From positions 89,890,228 through 89,954,227 of the forward strand of contig OZ025241.1 in the NCBI GenBank assembly GCA_964019155.1: 64,000 nt of DNA, written 5' to 3'. Below the pieces are notes generated by a model that was not told the DNA's origin, did no database searches, and worked only from the letters and a program-made list of their open reading frames with translations. Each line of letters starts with the position of its first letter. The stretch's first letter is position 1. This document shows positions 10,805 to 22,442 of this stretch, one piece after another. This DNA comes from Osedax fenrisi. Lineage: Eukaryota > Annelida > Polychaeta > Sabellida > Siboglinidae. The translations under genes were made by a program, and so were the position numbers.

Positions 10805-11094
10805 CCGGGTTGGGAGATCCGGTACGTCGTGAATGTGAACTAGATCGTAGTGTTAATACGTACAATGTTGATACGCATATTTATATATATATATTTATAT
10901 ATATATATGAAAATAATATATTGGTATACAATTATTGTTATTTTGTTGAATCACTAATTATTTTATTTAAATTATATTTTTCAAATGTGGTTACATCTTT
11001 TTAATTATTTTTTAGTTTTTTATAAGGTTATCAAATTGCCTATTATTTTTATCATATATTTGTATTGCTATTTTCCATTCTCGAATAATTAACC

Positions 11095-11130
11095 GGGTAG
11101 AACTAGATAAGCTTTGCTTTTTTTCTACCC
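11095..11130 (+). repeat. LINE 3'-end stem-loop (second plus-strand copy)
   Basis: GGGTAGAA (11095-11102) pairs perfectly with TTCTACCC (11123-11130) around TAAGCTTTGCTT. It matches the loop of the 8804 hairpin, while the stem sequence differs but still pairs. It is followed by GTTGGCTAAACC and an AT repeat, as at 8843-8885. It is the 3' tip of a 5'-truncated LINE copy. Confidence 0.65.
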
Positions 11131-11218
11131 AGTAGTTGGCTAAACCTTCTGAGTTATATATATACAACAATATGTAAATTATAAATAATGTATATTATAA
11201 TATAATGTATATAACAAT

Positions 11219-11270
11219 ATATTGTTATTGTTATTTGATGGATTCCTTTCATCCATTAACTTATACTTAA
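11219..11270. repeat. Short dispersed repeat with (TATTGT)n edge, copy 1
   Basis: Shares TATTGTTATTGTTATTTG, then GATGGATTCCTTTCATCC, with 13296-13355 (about 50 bp). The TGGAT...ATCCA inverted pair resembles the small hairpins found at LINE 3' ends, in minus orientation. Probably 3' tips of another retroposon family. Confidence 0.4.
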
Positions 11271-11336
11271 CTACAAAATGTAATCTATAGATTAATTTGT
11301 CATTTATAATGTATAAAAAATCGCTCAAATGAATAT

Positions 11337-12500
11337 GAATGAATGAATGAATGAAATCAGTTGATAGACATACGACATACTATGTATATCATACGTCTAT
11401 GGAGGATCAGTGAAAGGCTTTATTTGGTCGATACCTCCAATATGTTCATGTACAGATTACAATATTAGTAAAAGTAATAATATAATAATAATTATTCATG
11501 TGTTAGCATTCTTTGTAATAAAATAGAAGATACATATATATATATATATATATATATAAATTATAAAACACTGTTCATGAACATAAGTTATCATCATATT
11601 TCAATCCATTACATTAAAGTAAATAATAAAATAAGATAATAAAATAATTGTATAATATTAAAATGTATTAAAATATATATTAGTAAAATATGTAAATTTA
11701 CAATATTGAGAACTTGTTAAAAATAGTTAAAAAATAGTTAAAAATAGTAAATTATTATAAATATATGTGTAAAATATGTGTAAAATAAAAATATCTAAAA
11801 GTATGTTATAAAATTAAAACTACTAAACAAAAATTAATCATCTTTCAATAAGACGTGCAATGGCGCCACATTCCTGTCAAATTACAGATGACTAATAATA
11901 CCAATAATAATTTTAAAAAATATTTAAAACAATAAACGAAACAAGATGTAAAACACATATAAATATTAAAAAAAAAATATATTAAAATATATAAAATATA
12001 TAATAAAAAAAAAACTAATATTTACTTATAAATGAATATTTTAATGTTTTTTTGAGAATAAATACATTATTAATATTCTTTTTTCGTAAAAGATTATTAA
12101 ACATTAATTCATTATATAACTTTGGTCCTTTAAAAAATATTGTATTTTTTAATTTATTTGATTTCATAAGTGGTAGAATAAATTTATTTTTTAGTTTATT
12201 TAACTTGAAATATGAGTTATAATCTAATTTATATTTATTATTTAAGAAATTATAGATTAATAATGTGTTTCTATATATAATTAGATCTTCAAATTTTAAA
12301 ATATTATTTTTTTTTTAAAAAGGACCAGTATGTGTTAAACGTATTAATGGTAATTTTGATTTATCTATTATTTGTTTATTAATAATTCTTATAACTTTTT
12401 TCTGTAAAATAATTAATTTTGTAATATTTGATTTATAAGTATTTGACCATACTTCAATCCCATATGATAAATTAGATAAATAGAACGAATTATATAACAA
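11337..12500 (-). mobile_element. Minus-strand LINE 3' half: decayed C-terminal coding region, 3' UTR and (TTCA)n tail
   Basis: From 12500 the minus strand reads FYLSNLSYGIEVWSNTYKS, LIILQKKVIRIINKQ and LIRLTHTGPF, the usual region after RT motif E in CR1-like LINEs. A homopolymer frameshift at about 12310 precedes the continuation FKIEDLIIYRNTLLIY, FFKGPKLYNELM and a stop near 12012. The 3' UTR runs to a stem-loop at 11438-11401 (GGAGGTATCG ... GATCCTCC) and a (TTCA)n tail at 11337-11355. The protein resembles, but is not identical to, the outer LINE at 1.2-8.9 kb. It is 5'-truncated. Confidence 0.72.
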
Positions 12501-12541
12501 AATTAAATTTTTTGTATCTAAAAAAGATATTAAAAAATATA

Positions 12542-12612
12542 TCGCTCTCGTGTTAAGGCATCCGTGAATTTAATGATAGCCGATCATGTATGTATACACA
12601 AATATATAACAT
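12542..12612 (+). repeat. Dispersed hairpin repeat, copy 1
   Basis: About 70 bp shared with 13392-13462: GCTCTCGTGTTAAGGCATCC, a central loop, then AATTTAATGATAGCCGATC and TATACACAA. GCTCTC and TTAA pair with the downstream TTTAA and (G)AGAGC in copy 2. An AT tail follows both copies. It looks like the 3' tip of a retroposon family. Confidence 0.5.
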
Positions 12613-12737
12613 TACTTCTACATATTATTGTAAGATCTATTTTATTTATCATGGCGAGGTTAAAACTCGCGTCTTACTATGTGAGTATGTGATGCCGTAT
12701 AAAGCGAAATCAATGGCAGATAAATATATATATATAT

Positions 12738-12882
12738 CAAAACACTAGATTAAAAATATTACTATTTGTATTGTATTGTACGGGGAGTTTCAACTCTCAA
12801 AGTTATTTATAACAAGTATACATTATATATAATTATATATAATTATATATACTTCTTGAGGGGTCCATTATTATCCGCTATT
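12738..12882 (-). repeat. Dispersed repeat, related to 23352-23470
   Basis: The reverse complement shares TAGCGGATA, TGGACCCCTCAAGAAGT, TTGTTATAAATAACT and ACAATACAAATAGTA with 23352-23470. It is AT-rich and non-coding. Family unknown. Confidence 0.5.
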
Positions 12883-13295
12883 TATATATATATATATATA
12901 TTATAAATTTTTTATATTATATATATATATCATATTTACAAATAAGAAGTAATACATTTTTATTAAACTCAACCACATTTATTAATTTAAATAATACAAT
13001 TATAAAATATTCTTCTAATAGTTACCTTTTATTTATCACCGAGCAAATAATTAAAATAAATCTATATAATATAGCTTTGTATAAGTTTAAAATATGGAAA
13101 TTATATATAATGTAAATAAACAAACAACCGGAAATAAATATTATTATTATCTTTGCATAATAATTATATAATAACCAAAGATGTTAGAAATGTTATATAT
13201 AAATAAATGTAAAATGATTATTTTAATATAGATAACATATATCTCCAATTCGTATGTTGGTAATTCGTAAGGAAATATATATATATATATATATA

Positions 13296-13355
13296 TTGTT
13301 ATTGTTATTCTTATTTGGTGGAGTCCTTTCATCCCATCCAGGAACTTAGATGAAG
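13296..13355. repeat. Short dispersed repeat with (TATTGT)n edge, copy 2
   Basis: Partner of 11219-11270: (TATTGT)n, then GGTGGAGTCCTTTCATCC. See copy 1. Confidence 0.4.
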
Positions 13356-13391
13356 TTTTCACTTATAACCATATATGGCTCTAATGTCCCT

Positions 13392-13462
13392 TCGAAGCCG
13401 CTCTCATGTTAAGGCATCCATGGTTTTAACGAGAGCCGATCATTTATTTATACACAATTATA
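13392..13462 (+). repeat. Dispersed hairpin repeat, copy 2
   Basis: Partner of 12542-12612. The stem is clearer here: GCTCTCATGTTAA pairs with TTTTAACGAGAGC around GGCATCCATGG. A (TA)n tract follows. Confidence 0.5.
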
Positions 13463-13466
13463 TAAG

Positions 13467-13523
<57 letters not shown>

Positions 13524-13619
13524 TTATATATATATATGTTAAATATAAAAATTATAATGAATTTGCTTACTTGCTTATTTATGGATTAATGTTTCCCGGA
13601 TAGTAAAATTTCTCCAAAC

Positions 13620-15232
13620 ATCACCAATCCAAACACACGTTAATCATAGCTATATAGCTATGATATAGCTATGATATATATATACTCTCATCACGCACGC
13701 CGGTATACCAGTTTCGCGCTCCAGATTCCTAATGTAGCTTTCTGGAGGCTATCCCCGTCTAGTTCCATGAGTAAGTTCCCAAAGAACTAGATCCGAAATA
13801 ACGATATCATATCTACGTAGGCAATGTCCAGTAAACTTTAAGAATCGACGTCATATCTTTTAGATATTTTTTCTATAGACCCATGATGTACTTTGTTAGT
13901 AACTTTCTGAGATCAATGTACGTTTAATAGCATTCGTAGAATTCGTATGTGCCATTAAGTTGTTTGAGTAGTGTTTGCTGGGTGGTCCAAGTCTCACATC
14001 CGTAGAGCAGAACCGATTCAATTGTGGTATGCATGAGCCTCATTTTTAGTTTCCTACTAAGAGTTGATTTCCAGATATTCCTCATTTGATGACATGTTCT
14101 CCAAGCAATCTCTTTTCTGATTTTCTAATCTGTTGCACTGCTGTCAATCCATGCCCATAGGTACTTGAAGTCTTCAACCCTTATCAGATTTGATCCAACT
14201 AACTTTGATTTCAAACTGTTGATTAGTATTGTAACTCATGTATTTCGTTTTCCCTGTATTCATGCTTAATCCTTCTCGTTTTGCTGATTTTACGACTCGA
14301 GTAAGCATCTTGAGATTTCTTAAAGTCGATGAATATCAGGATTGCTTCTAGATTATTATCTTTAACTCCCTCAGTCAGTCGTCTGAATGCTAATATTTCA
14401 CTGGTTGTTGTTCTGCCATTTCTGAAACCATTTTGGTTCTTCCTTAGATGATAATCTAGATGAGGCCTAATTCTGTTCAGTATCATACGATTATAAGTTT
14501 TCGCTACTAATGAACTAAGACTTATACCACGATAGTTACTATCTATAGACTAAGATCTCCGGAGAAAAGGCCTTTCTTGGGTATTGGGATTATATTCAAA
14601 ATTTACCATTTTTTTAGCTTCGTTTTATCTAATAGTGCTTTGTTACAGAAGTAGAGAACAACTACATCTATATTACATCGTTTTAATACTTCTGGCCGTA
14701 TTTCATCAACATAGCAGCGTTTACCTTCTTTGATAACCTATTTTGCCAACTTGTACTCATACATTTCAAAATCTCCAAGCATTATCTCTAGAGGTTGTAT
14801 AACTTGAATTATCGTTTCATTTTCGTCTTCAATATTTTGTGGTTTGCCTAATAAATCCTAAAAGTGTTTGTACCAAGTTTGTAGACGTTCTTTTTGGTTA
14901 TTTCCTTTTATTATTCCATTTTGAGTTATTTTTCTACAAGTGATTTCATTTATTAATTCTCAGCTTAATAGGTAATTTCTGTTGAGATCAGCGTTATCAA
15001 TTTGTTTGATCTTTTCTTCTATGGTATCAACTGCAATATTTGTATATGCTGTATATAGTTTATTTCGCGATTCAGTATTGTTATGTTGATTAGTCTCATT
15101 TGGAGTGTCTTCATACTCTTTATTTTCTATACGAGTGTCTTCTCTAGCTCTAGAAATAGTATTATCTGTAGATGGACACATTTTATTTGTTTTAATTAAA
15201 AGTGGAACTAGTTCTCTTGTAACTTCAGCATA
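13620..15232 (-). pseudogene. Old LINE, RT and C-terminal part (minus strand, internally deleted)
   Basis: In minus-strand order: linker SRAREDTRIENKEYEDTPNE and TAYTNIAVDTIEEKIKQ; LINEIT, then LQTWYKHF; SLVAKTYNRMILNRIRPHL; RKNQNGFRNGRTTTSEILAF; FIDFKK (motif A). The frame then shifts directly to KMLTRVVKSAKREGLSMN and TGKTKYMSYN, then DFKYLWAWIDSS and TIESVLLYGCETWTTQQ. Motifs B and C between FIDFKK and KREGLSMN are missing, a deletion of several hundred bp around 14310. Many stops are present. The 5' half of the same element continues at 18218-19640, on the other side of the Helitron. Confidence 0.85.
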
Positions 15233-15268
15233 TCTATATATATATTCGTCTAAACATACTTTAATTAG

Positions 15269-15320
15269 GTGGTGCGCGGCGGGCTCGTACGCCGAGGCCG
15301 CAGGCCGAGCCGTACCCACC
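15269..15320. repeat. GC-rich 5' subterminal palindrome of the Helitron
   Basis: GGTG at 15269 and CACC ending at 15320 enclose GGCTCG...CGAGCC arms around GCCGAGGCCGCAGGCC. This is by far the most GC-rich 50 bp in the region. Similar 'GCCGCAGGCCGAG' tracts occur just inside the ends of many Helitrons. Confidence 0.6.
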
Positions 15321-15366
15321 TCGACGTTAACGGATAGGAAAATAATTTTTTTAAATTGAGGTGTGA

Positions 15367-15705
15367 TTTTTTTTCAAAATTTTTCAAAATCTCTTTCCCA
15401 TAAAAGTCTTTTTCCGTCAAAAATCTCAACAAAGCGTATTCTTAAATTCAAATAATGTTCGATTTGAAAACAAATTTTGCCAATGTATACATATGAGGTT
15501 AGCTACCCGAAATATCATTAGGAATACATAGTATGCGCACACTCATTTTCATCTATGGATATTTCGGGTAGCTAACCTCCTATGTATACATTGGCAAAAA
15601 AAATTTTCAAATCGAGCATTATTTGAATTTAAGAATACGCTTTGTTGAGATTTTTGACGGAAAAAGACTTTTATGGGAAAGAGATTTTGAAAAATTTTAA
15701 AAAAA
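15367..15705. repeat. Foldback (long inverted repeat) inside the Helitron
   Basis: Two arms of about 150 bp (15367-15516 and 15558-15705) are near-perfect reverse complements and are separated by about 41 bp. The inner arm ends read GCTACCCGAAATATC and GATATTTCGGGTAGC; the outer ends are T- and A-rich. It is probably a MITE inserted into, or captured by, the Helitron. It is non-coding. Confidence 0.85.
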
Positions 15706-16560
15706 CCGTATACGGGTAATATTTCTGGTAGTATTTTGGGTTTTTATCGTTAACATTTAATATTTTATATTTTATATAAATTCAAATAATTAAAATTCGC
15801 CGTAAGGAAAACGTAAGGAAAGCGTCGGAAGATAAAGTGGGGCAGCGGGGGTAACATGAATGATTTACTTTTTTGAATATGTATTCACGCGATACCAATA
15901 ATCGTTAAATAGTGTCATTTTTTGATCGATTTACTTAATCGAACAATTTAAATTCGACGCAAATTTTTAATAACAAACATTATCGTGGAGAATTTTATCG
16001 TAAATAATTTCGTAAAAATCAGTTTCTTTAATTTCGAATACATTACGTAGATTTACGAAATGGTACTTCCGGTTTGAATATCTAAATAAAAACAAGTGCA
16101 TCGGAATTTATTTACCCGTATTATTGAGGTGAAATTCAAGAACGAGTAAAATCGAGTTTATATTAATTATTTCCTATCTACGCCATGTAAAAATAAATTA
16201 TTAAACATAAGTGATACGATACGGTGATGTAAACAATCAAAATGTACAATAATTATTCAATTTCAATAATTTCAACTTTATTAAATATATAATTAAAATA
16301 GAATATACTTTTATAAATTGGGACTTCTTATGTTAATATTCTTCGAGCTATGGCCAAAATAGTGAAAAATACATGATTTTAGAAAAGTCTATTTGACCGA
16401 CTTCGATAGGAGTACGAAAATACATGTAATAAAATCAGAAAAATCATTAAATATGAATAATAGGGTTTCCATCTCTGTTTTAATATTTCGCCATATGTCA
16501 TCGTAAAAGAAAAAAATATAGATTTATAAACAAATATTTTTAGTTATATTTATTGTCACT

Positions 16561-17804
16561 GTTGTGTTTAGGTTGGGTTAAGTTTTAATATTGGTAGATT
16601 TTTGTTAGCTACATTACTTCCCGTGTGAGCCTATACAGGATATTTGCACAGTTGTGGTTAGGTTGGGTTAAGTTTTAATTTGTGTACGTTTTTTTTAGCT
16701 GCATTACTTCACGAGTTAACCTATAAAAGCATATTCATTTATATAGTTATTTTCACAGTTGGGGATAGGTTGGGTTAAGTTTTAATTTGTGTAGGTTTTT
16801 TTAGCTGCATTACTTCCCGAGTGAGCCTATAAAAGCATATTTATTTATATTATTATTTTCACAGTTGTAGTTAGGTTGGGTTACTTTTTAATATTGGTAG
16901 GTTTTTTTTAGTTGCATTACTTCCCGAGTGAGCCTATACAAGTATATTTTCACAGTTGTGGTTAGGTTGGGTTATTTTTTAATTTTTGTAGGTTTTTTTT
17001 AGCTGCATTACTTCCCGAGTGAACCTATACAAGTATATTTTAACAGTTGTGGTTAGGCTGGGTTACATTTAATTTGTGTAGGTTTTTTTAGCTGCATTAA
17101 TTCCCGAGTTAGCCTATAAAAGTATATTTTCACTGTTGTGGTTAGGTTGGGTTAAGTTTTAATTTGTGTAGGTTTTTTTTAGCTGCATTACTTCCTGAGT
17201 GAGTCTATAATAGCATATTTATTTATATTATTATTTTCACAATTATGGTGAGGTTGGGTTAAGTTTTAATATTGGTAGGTTTTTTTAGCTGCATTACTTC
17301 CAGAGTGAGCCCTACAAAAGCATATTTAATTATATTGTTATTTTCACTGTTGTGGTTAGGTTGGGTTACGTTTCAATTTATGTAGGTTTATTTTAGCTGC
17401 ATTACTTCCAGAGTGAGCCTATAAAAGTATATTGAGATATATATATATATATATATATGTGTATGTTGTCATTGATATTTTGAGTTTTAGTTATTTTCAC
17501 TGTTGTGGTTAAGTAGGGTTAAGTTTTAATATTCGTAAGTTTTTTTTAGCTTCATTACTTCCCGAGTAAGCCTATGAAAGCATATTTATTTATATTGTTA
17601 TTTTCAAAGTTTTGGTTAGGTTGGGTTAAGTTTTAATATTGGTGTTTTTTTTTTAGCTGCATTACTTCCAGAGTGAGCCTATATAAGGATATTTTCACAG
17701 TTGTGGTTAGGTTGGGTTAAGTTTTAATTTGTGTAGGTTTTTTTTAGCTCCATTACTTCCCGAGTGAGCCTATAAAAGTATATTTATTTATATTGTTATT
17801 TTCA
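16561..17804 (+). repeat. 12-copy minisatellite with 90/107 bp alternating unit lengths
   Basis: Each unit starts GTTGTGGTTAGGTTGGGTTA, then has AGTTTTAATTTGTGTAGG, (T)n, AGCTGCATTACTTCC, CGAGTGAGCCTATAAAAG and CATATT. It ends TTTTCACA, with or without an extra segment of about 16 bp (TTATTTATATTGTTAT), giving the two length classes. The ninth unit carries a (TA)n expansion at 17437-17457. The array ends exactly where the Helitron helicase fragment begins. Tandem repeats near the ends are known in some Helitron groups. Confidence 0.9.
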
Positions 17805-18034
17805 TGGAATGCCTACAAAGTGTAAACGCATATTTTCACGTTTATTCGAACGTACTCGACCAAGAAGTGCCGGAATACAATCTACGAATCGTCGATAAGG
17901 CAGTACCAGCTGGAGAGCATCGTGGTCGATTCAATGCACCAGTTGACACGGATGAAATTGCCGTTATATTTGACACGGACAAAGTTAAGTTTCGTGACTT
18001 AATACTCAACTTAAAATGCGAAGTTTTGTTTTAA
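17804..18034 (+). pseudogene. Helitron helicase-like (Rep) domain fragment
   Basis: The 76-residue frame reads CLQSVNAYFHVYSNV, YNLRIVDKAVPAGEHRGRF, NAPVDTDEIAVIF and VKFRDLILN. This matches the N-terminal Helitron_like_N block of Helitron proteins ('..RIV.R.DR.P.GEH.RRFNAPT..EVAV....E....RDIVL'). The family normally runs over 1,000 residues with HUH nickase and PIF1 helicase domains. Only this piece remains, ending at a stop and followed within 185 bp by the 3' terminus. It is a degenerate relic that identifies the origin of the element. Confidence 0.75.
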
Positions 18035-18216
18035 TAAATACATTATGAAATTATCATTGTTTTTTTTCATTAAAATAAATAAAAGATAAATAACGGCCCA
18101 CTGACTGCTAGAAAACATTATATAAAAATCTAAAAAAGACCCAATAGTCTCAACTAACCCATTACACCCACACCTAAAATAGTCTCATTCACGGGCAACG
18201 CCGGCCACCCACCCTA

Positions 18217-18217
<1 letters not shown>

Positions 18218-18253
<36 letters not shown>

Positions 18254-19640
18254 TCGTTCATATGTATCTGAAATGTCTTCATCGCCTTGCAGGATAAATC
18301 GATATTGTATTTCAACTGCATATTTCTCCTGAAGGGACATGTCAGATTTAAACAAAGGCCAGTTATAACGGCGTTTTCTTGGTAATGTCTTATTAATCGC
18401 TCGCAAACTTAGCTTTACTTTAAATGTTAAGATTCGATGATCTGAACCAATTCTATAAAAAGTGATATATGCTTCCACATTTGTGATGCTGTTTCTCCAT
18501 ATTTTTTCATTAAGATATATTAAAGCTGATATTTCCTACAGTACGGATCCATATATGTCCAAAGTTTATTCAACTTATTTTGAAAACATGTATTTGTTAT
18601 TACTAATTGTTTTTCATTTATAATATCTATTAATAATACTTTTATTTGTTTCCTGATTATATGTAAAATTCACGTCATCTTTCTCTATCTTTGCATTAAA
18701 ATCTCCAATAATGATTAGGACATTGAGATTCACCGTAGAATTTGTTTATAACTTCATCTTCACTAGAATTTGTTGGTAAATATATGATTATAATAGATGT
18801 TGCAGGATTTCCATGGAATGTGCTTATCAATATTCTCTCAGAGTGTGATATAACCTCGCATAGTGAGTTTATTGATATTTTGTTTAACATTATACCAATT
18901 ATTATATTGATGCACCTTGATCATTGTTCCATACTGATGTTATTATAAGTATGCTATGTCCAATAGTATTATACTATAAAGTTTCATCATGCATAATTCG
19001 ATGTTCCTGTATTCCAAGAATATCTAGATCATGGCTTTCGAAAGTATACTTGAGTTCTAGTGGTTTATGTTCTTCTCGAATTGTTCTAACTTTCATAGTT
19101 GATACAATGATTTCTCGTTTGTATATTAATACTTACTTTTACTTACTTTTACTTACTTACAAGGGAATATTAATAGTGTATCCTTATTACCTACGCGTTT
19201 CTTAAGATCTAACCTTCCTTTCGGGTATGGAGTAGGTCCATCATACTTCTCCTTAGAGATCGTTTCGGTTGAAGGGAAGGTTATATTAGGGACTTTAACC
19301 CTAGTATTGTTTGTTTTACTTATGTCTTTCATTTGCATTTCATTGCTGATATGGGCGCAACTCCTATAGCAGTGCTTTCGATTTCAGAGTTGCACTCTCT
19401 TAGCCTTTACCTAAAGAGGTATTACTACAAGGCAGCAGAAAGATTTTGAATCAGAGTTACCTTATCCTAGATACCCTACAATTTAGCCTGGATACTAAGT
19501 AAACAGTTTACCGTGGTATGCCACTTAGAGGCATTGAAGGAATCTTTACTTATAGAACTATACAACCATCAGGAAAGGACTTACACGCTCAGCCTTCCTT
19601 TTCGCTTGTAATGGCTAGATGGTGGATGTAGCTAGAGGGA
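18218..19640 (-). pseudogene. Old LINE, 5' region and endonuclease part (minus strand)
   Basis: In minus order: a 5' coding stretch near 19338-19153 (MKDISKTNNTRV, TISKEKYDGPTPYPKGRLD); endonuclease start VSTMKVRTIREEHKPL, FESHDLDILGIQEHRI; SERILISTFHGNPATSIIII, IIGDFNAKI (catalytic Asp/Asn), and YRIGSDHRILTFKVKLSLR (catalytic Asp-His). Then come LPRKRRYNWPLFKSDMSLQ and YERFI, where the Helitron interrupts. Several stops and frameshifts show it is old. It continues as RT at 15232-13620. Confidence 0.8.
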
Positions 19641-19871
19641 TACTAACTACATAGATATAGTCTATAAACCATCTGTATTATGCACTATACCACAACTTAT
19701 TAAGAATACCTTGTTTAATTTTTTTTAAAGAATATGACTTTTCTCTATCTATTGATAACATATATTTATATATTTTATTTGAACATATACGATATATATA
19801 TAGGTATGCCTATAAATATGTATCTATAATACGTGTATACTTGACAAATTTAACAACATTATAATTATTCA

Positions 19872-19921
<50 letters not shown>

Positions 19922-20003
19922 CATATACCGTATATGATATACGATATATATATATATAGGTATGCCTATAAATATGTATCTATAACCGACATTTGTATTG
20001 ATT

Positions 20004-20079
<76 letters not shown>

Positions 20080-22442
20080 TATAATACTATACCATAGATA
20101 GGTACTTAGTATACTATAATACTTTATAATGTAAAATTAATTATAAGTTATAAACGTAAATATACAAAATAAATACGAGTTAGTAAGCCCATATACGGGT
20201 GGATGAATTCATAAGAGACAACCCTTGTTATAAGTGACTGACTTATCCTTTCATCTATATAGATAATCAAGCTATATCGTTGTTTAATAGGTACAATGCT
20301 AACACGATGGCGTCATAAGAGTAAATAAATATATTATAAATACAAACGAAAAAATAAATATTAATTAATTAAAATAAATTAGATAAACATATATATGAGA
20401 AATTATTAGAATTTAGCTAGATAGAATCATATATTTCGATTCGGAAACGTATACTAGTTGATCGGTAAGATAAGTGATGATAGCAAGTGTATACCTATAG
20501 GACTTACCTATTACCTTGCCTACTTACATATGTGTGATATATACGTATACGTAGTATCTACAAATAATTAAAACTATAATTTATTTGTATAAACACAACA
20601 ATGATATACACTCCGAAACACATTACTATATATATATATAAATATACATTATAGAAACCCCTACCGGGTTTGAATAATAGTTCAAAACCAATTATAACAT
20701 TAATATATGTTTATATTAACATTTATTTATTGTTATAGTGTAGAGAATTACTGCGATCATAACAAAATCTAAAACTTGTATTGCATAACAGTCGTAATTG
20801 GATAATAAATTATTAATGATAATTAAATTTCTGAAATGAGATTGGTTTCTAGTTTATTTATAAAATGTTCCTTATTTATATCATCGCACTAAACATGACC
20901 TACTAATTAGCCTATATAATATAAGCTATATTTATTATATTAAGACGTTTGAGTAAAATATCTTCGTAATTATCGAATGGCATATTTAATTGAATTGATA
21001 TTAATATTGAAATTGATATAGTAGTTCATAAATATTAGTAATAATGTAGATAATTATATAATAATAATAATAATATTTTTTCTATAGCTATCAGAATGTT
21101 CAGGACAATTGACATTTTTCAGTACTGAATAATCATGTACCTTTTTCCTTCATTTCATATTTCATTGAATATATTTTTATTTGTAATAAATATCTTGATT
21201 TAATTAATTCTAATATTGGTACAATTAACAAACTTTCAGGAATTTAAATCACTACATTTCAACTTTTTTGCAATATTATTATTGCATCTAATTATGTAAC
21301 ACTGATGTATTGTTTAGGGCACAGGTGTTATGATATTTGAAATGAAGATACATTTACTATATACACACATATCAATATATTATTGATTTTATCAAAGGTC
21401 GTTACCACCTTTTCTAAATATTAATGTTTGTGTAGTCTTTAATTATAAATTAAGACTAAATATAAATAAATATATTTTGTGTTTAGGTTTGGAATAGAAT
21501 TAATTATTAACTGTAATCAATTGATTATTAATTCTATAATGTATTCTAGATTAATATAATAGTTTAGGTTATAGATTATTTAAGATAACACATTTAATAC
21601 CCATCTAGTTATATCATGTATTACCAATTGATATATTAATATAGGCCTATTACCTATCGATGTTGGTTACTTTTTAAACTGTTATTAACACACTAATAAA
21701 TAAATATGTTTGTATTAATCCATTCGCTATTCTATTATAAATATACAGAATATTAAATATATATATGTATGTGGATATATGAAATATGTTGAGGTTAAAC
21801 CTATAGGTACTACTTGGTATACAAAGTATAATCTAAAGAAACTTACAACATATTAGAATCCGAAAACTGAAGAAATAAAGGTTACAAATTACGATTTAAG
21901 GTGTGTAAAATATTGGTAATCAATGACTAACCTCGATACAAGTAAAAATACGACTACTTGATTAAACAAAGTCAAAAGCAGAGACGCGTTAAATATTATG
22001 ATCACTTCAAAAACGTCCAATAGATATAACTTCCAATAAGTAGAACTACCAATATATATAACTTCCAATAAATAGAACTTCCTATAGATAGAACTTCCTA
22101 TAGGACACGCATTTAAAGAGCATGTAAACCACAAAGTTAACATGCTTCATAATGCACGGTTAGCATATGCTTCATAATGAAGAAGATCTGAATATATGCG
22201 TATTACTATAGCACTGAGCGCCTTCACAATTCACGAATATCACTGCATACAAAGCTATTACACTGTACTCCTTGTACAATATTACGTCATAAAGAACCTT
22301 GTGGAAGTAAATCATCCGTTCGTGATGTCATTACATCTGAAATACAACAATATTACGACTTTTATAATGTTATTTTAAAGTTTGACAATATAATAATACT
22401 AAACTCAAACACACAAATAATGGTCACAATTCACATCACATA
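19641..22442. other. AT-rich intergenic stretch
   Basis: Long (TA)n tracts lie at about 19873-19921 and 20009-20079. They are flanked by two copies of a roughly 60 bp repeat containing TAGGTATGCCTATAAATATG (about 19800 and 19958). No coding or RNA-gene signal was seen. A weak repeated motif of ACTTCCAATA/AATAGAAC type lies at 22015-22100. Confidence 0.55.
20009..20079. repeat. Longest pure (TA)n tract in the window
   Basis: About 70 bp of uninterrupted TA. Comparable tracts lie at about 10566-10647, 13468-13510, 19873-19921, 24979-25020, 27761-27814, 39864-39911, 41573-41610, 42168-42213, 44262-44293, 55081-55114 and 62274-62309. These generate Tyr/Ile-repeat ORFs that are not genes. Confidence 0.9.

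Larger units (their letters stand above)
15233..18217 (+). mobile_element. Helitron (non-autonomous, 2,985 bp) inserted into the old LINE
   Basis: The 5' end begins TC (TCTATATATATATTCG at 15233) directly after an A, and the 3' end is CTAG (18214-18217) directly before a T. This is the canonical A|TC...CTAG|T arrangement of Helitrons, without target duplication. The 3' terminal region CACGGGCAACGCCGG is characteristic of Helitron ends. LINE coding sequence on both sides (DTYERFI... and ...AEVTRELVPLLIK) joins up when the element is removed, fixing both boundaries. Contents: a GC-rich subterminal palindrome, a foldback repeat, a 12-copy minisatellite and a fragment of the Helitron helicase-like domain. 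No intact Rep/helicase gene is present. The usual CCCGTG...CACGGG 3' hairpin has lost its left arm. Confidence 0.85.

Noticed and set aside
16561..17804. Possible arthropod-type (TTAGG)n telomere, from repeated TTAGGTTGGGTTA
   Set aside because: The motif occurs once per 90-107 bp unit of a minisatellite and is not tandem TTAGG.
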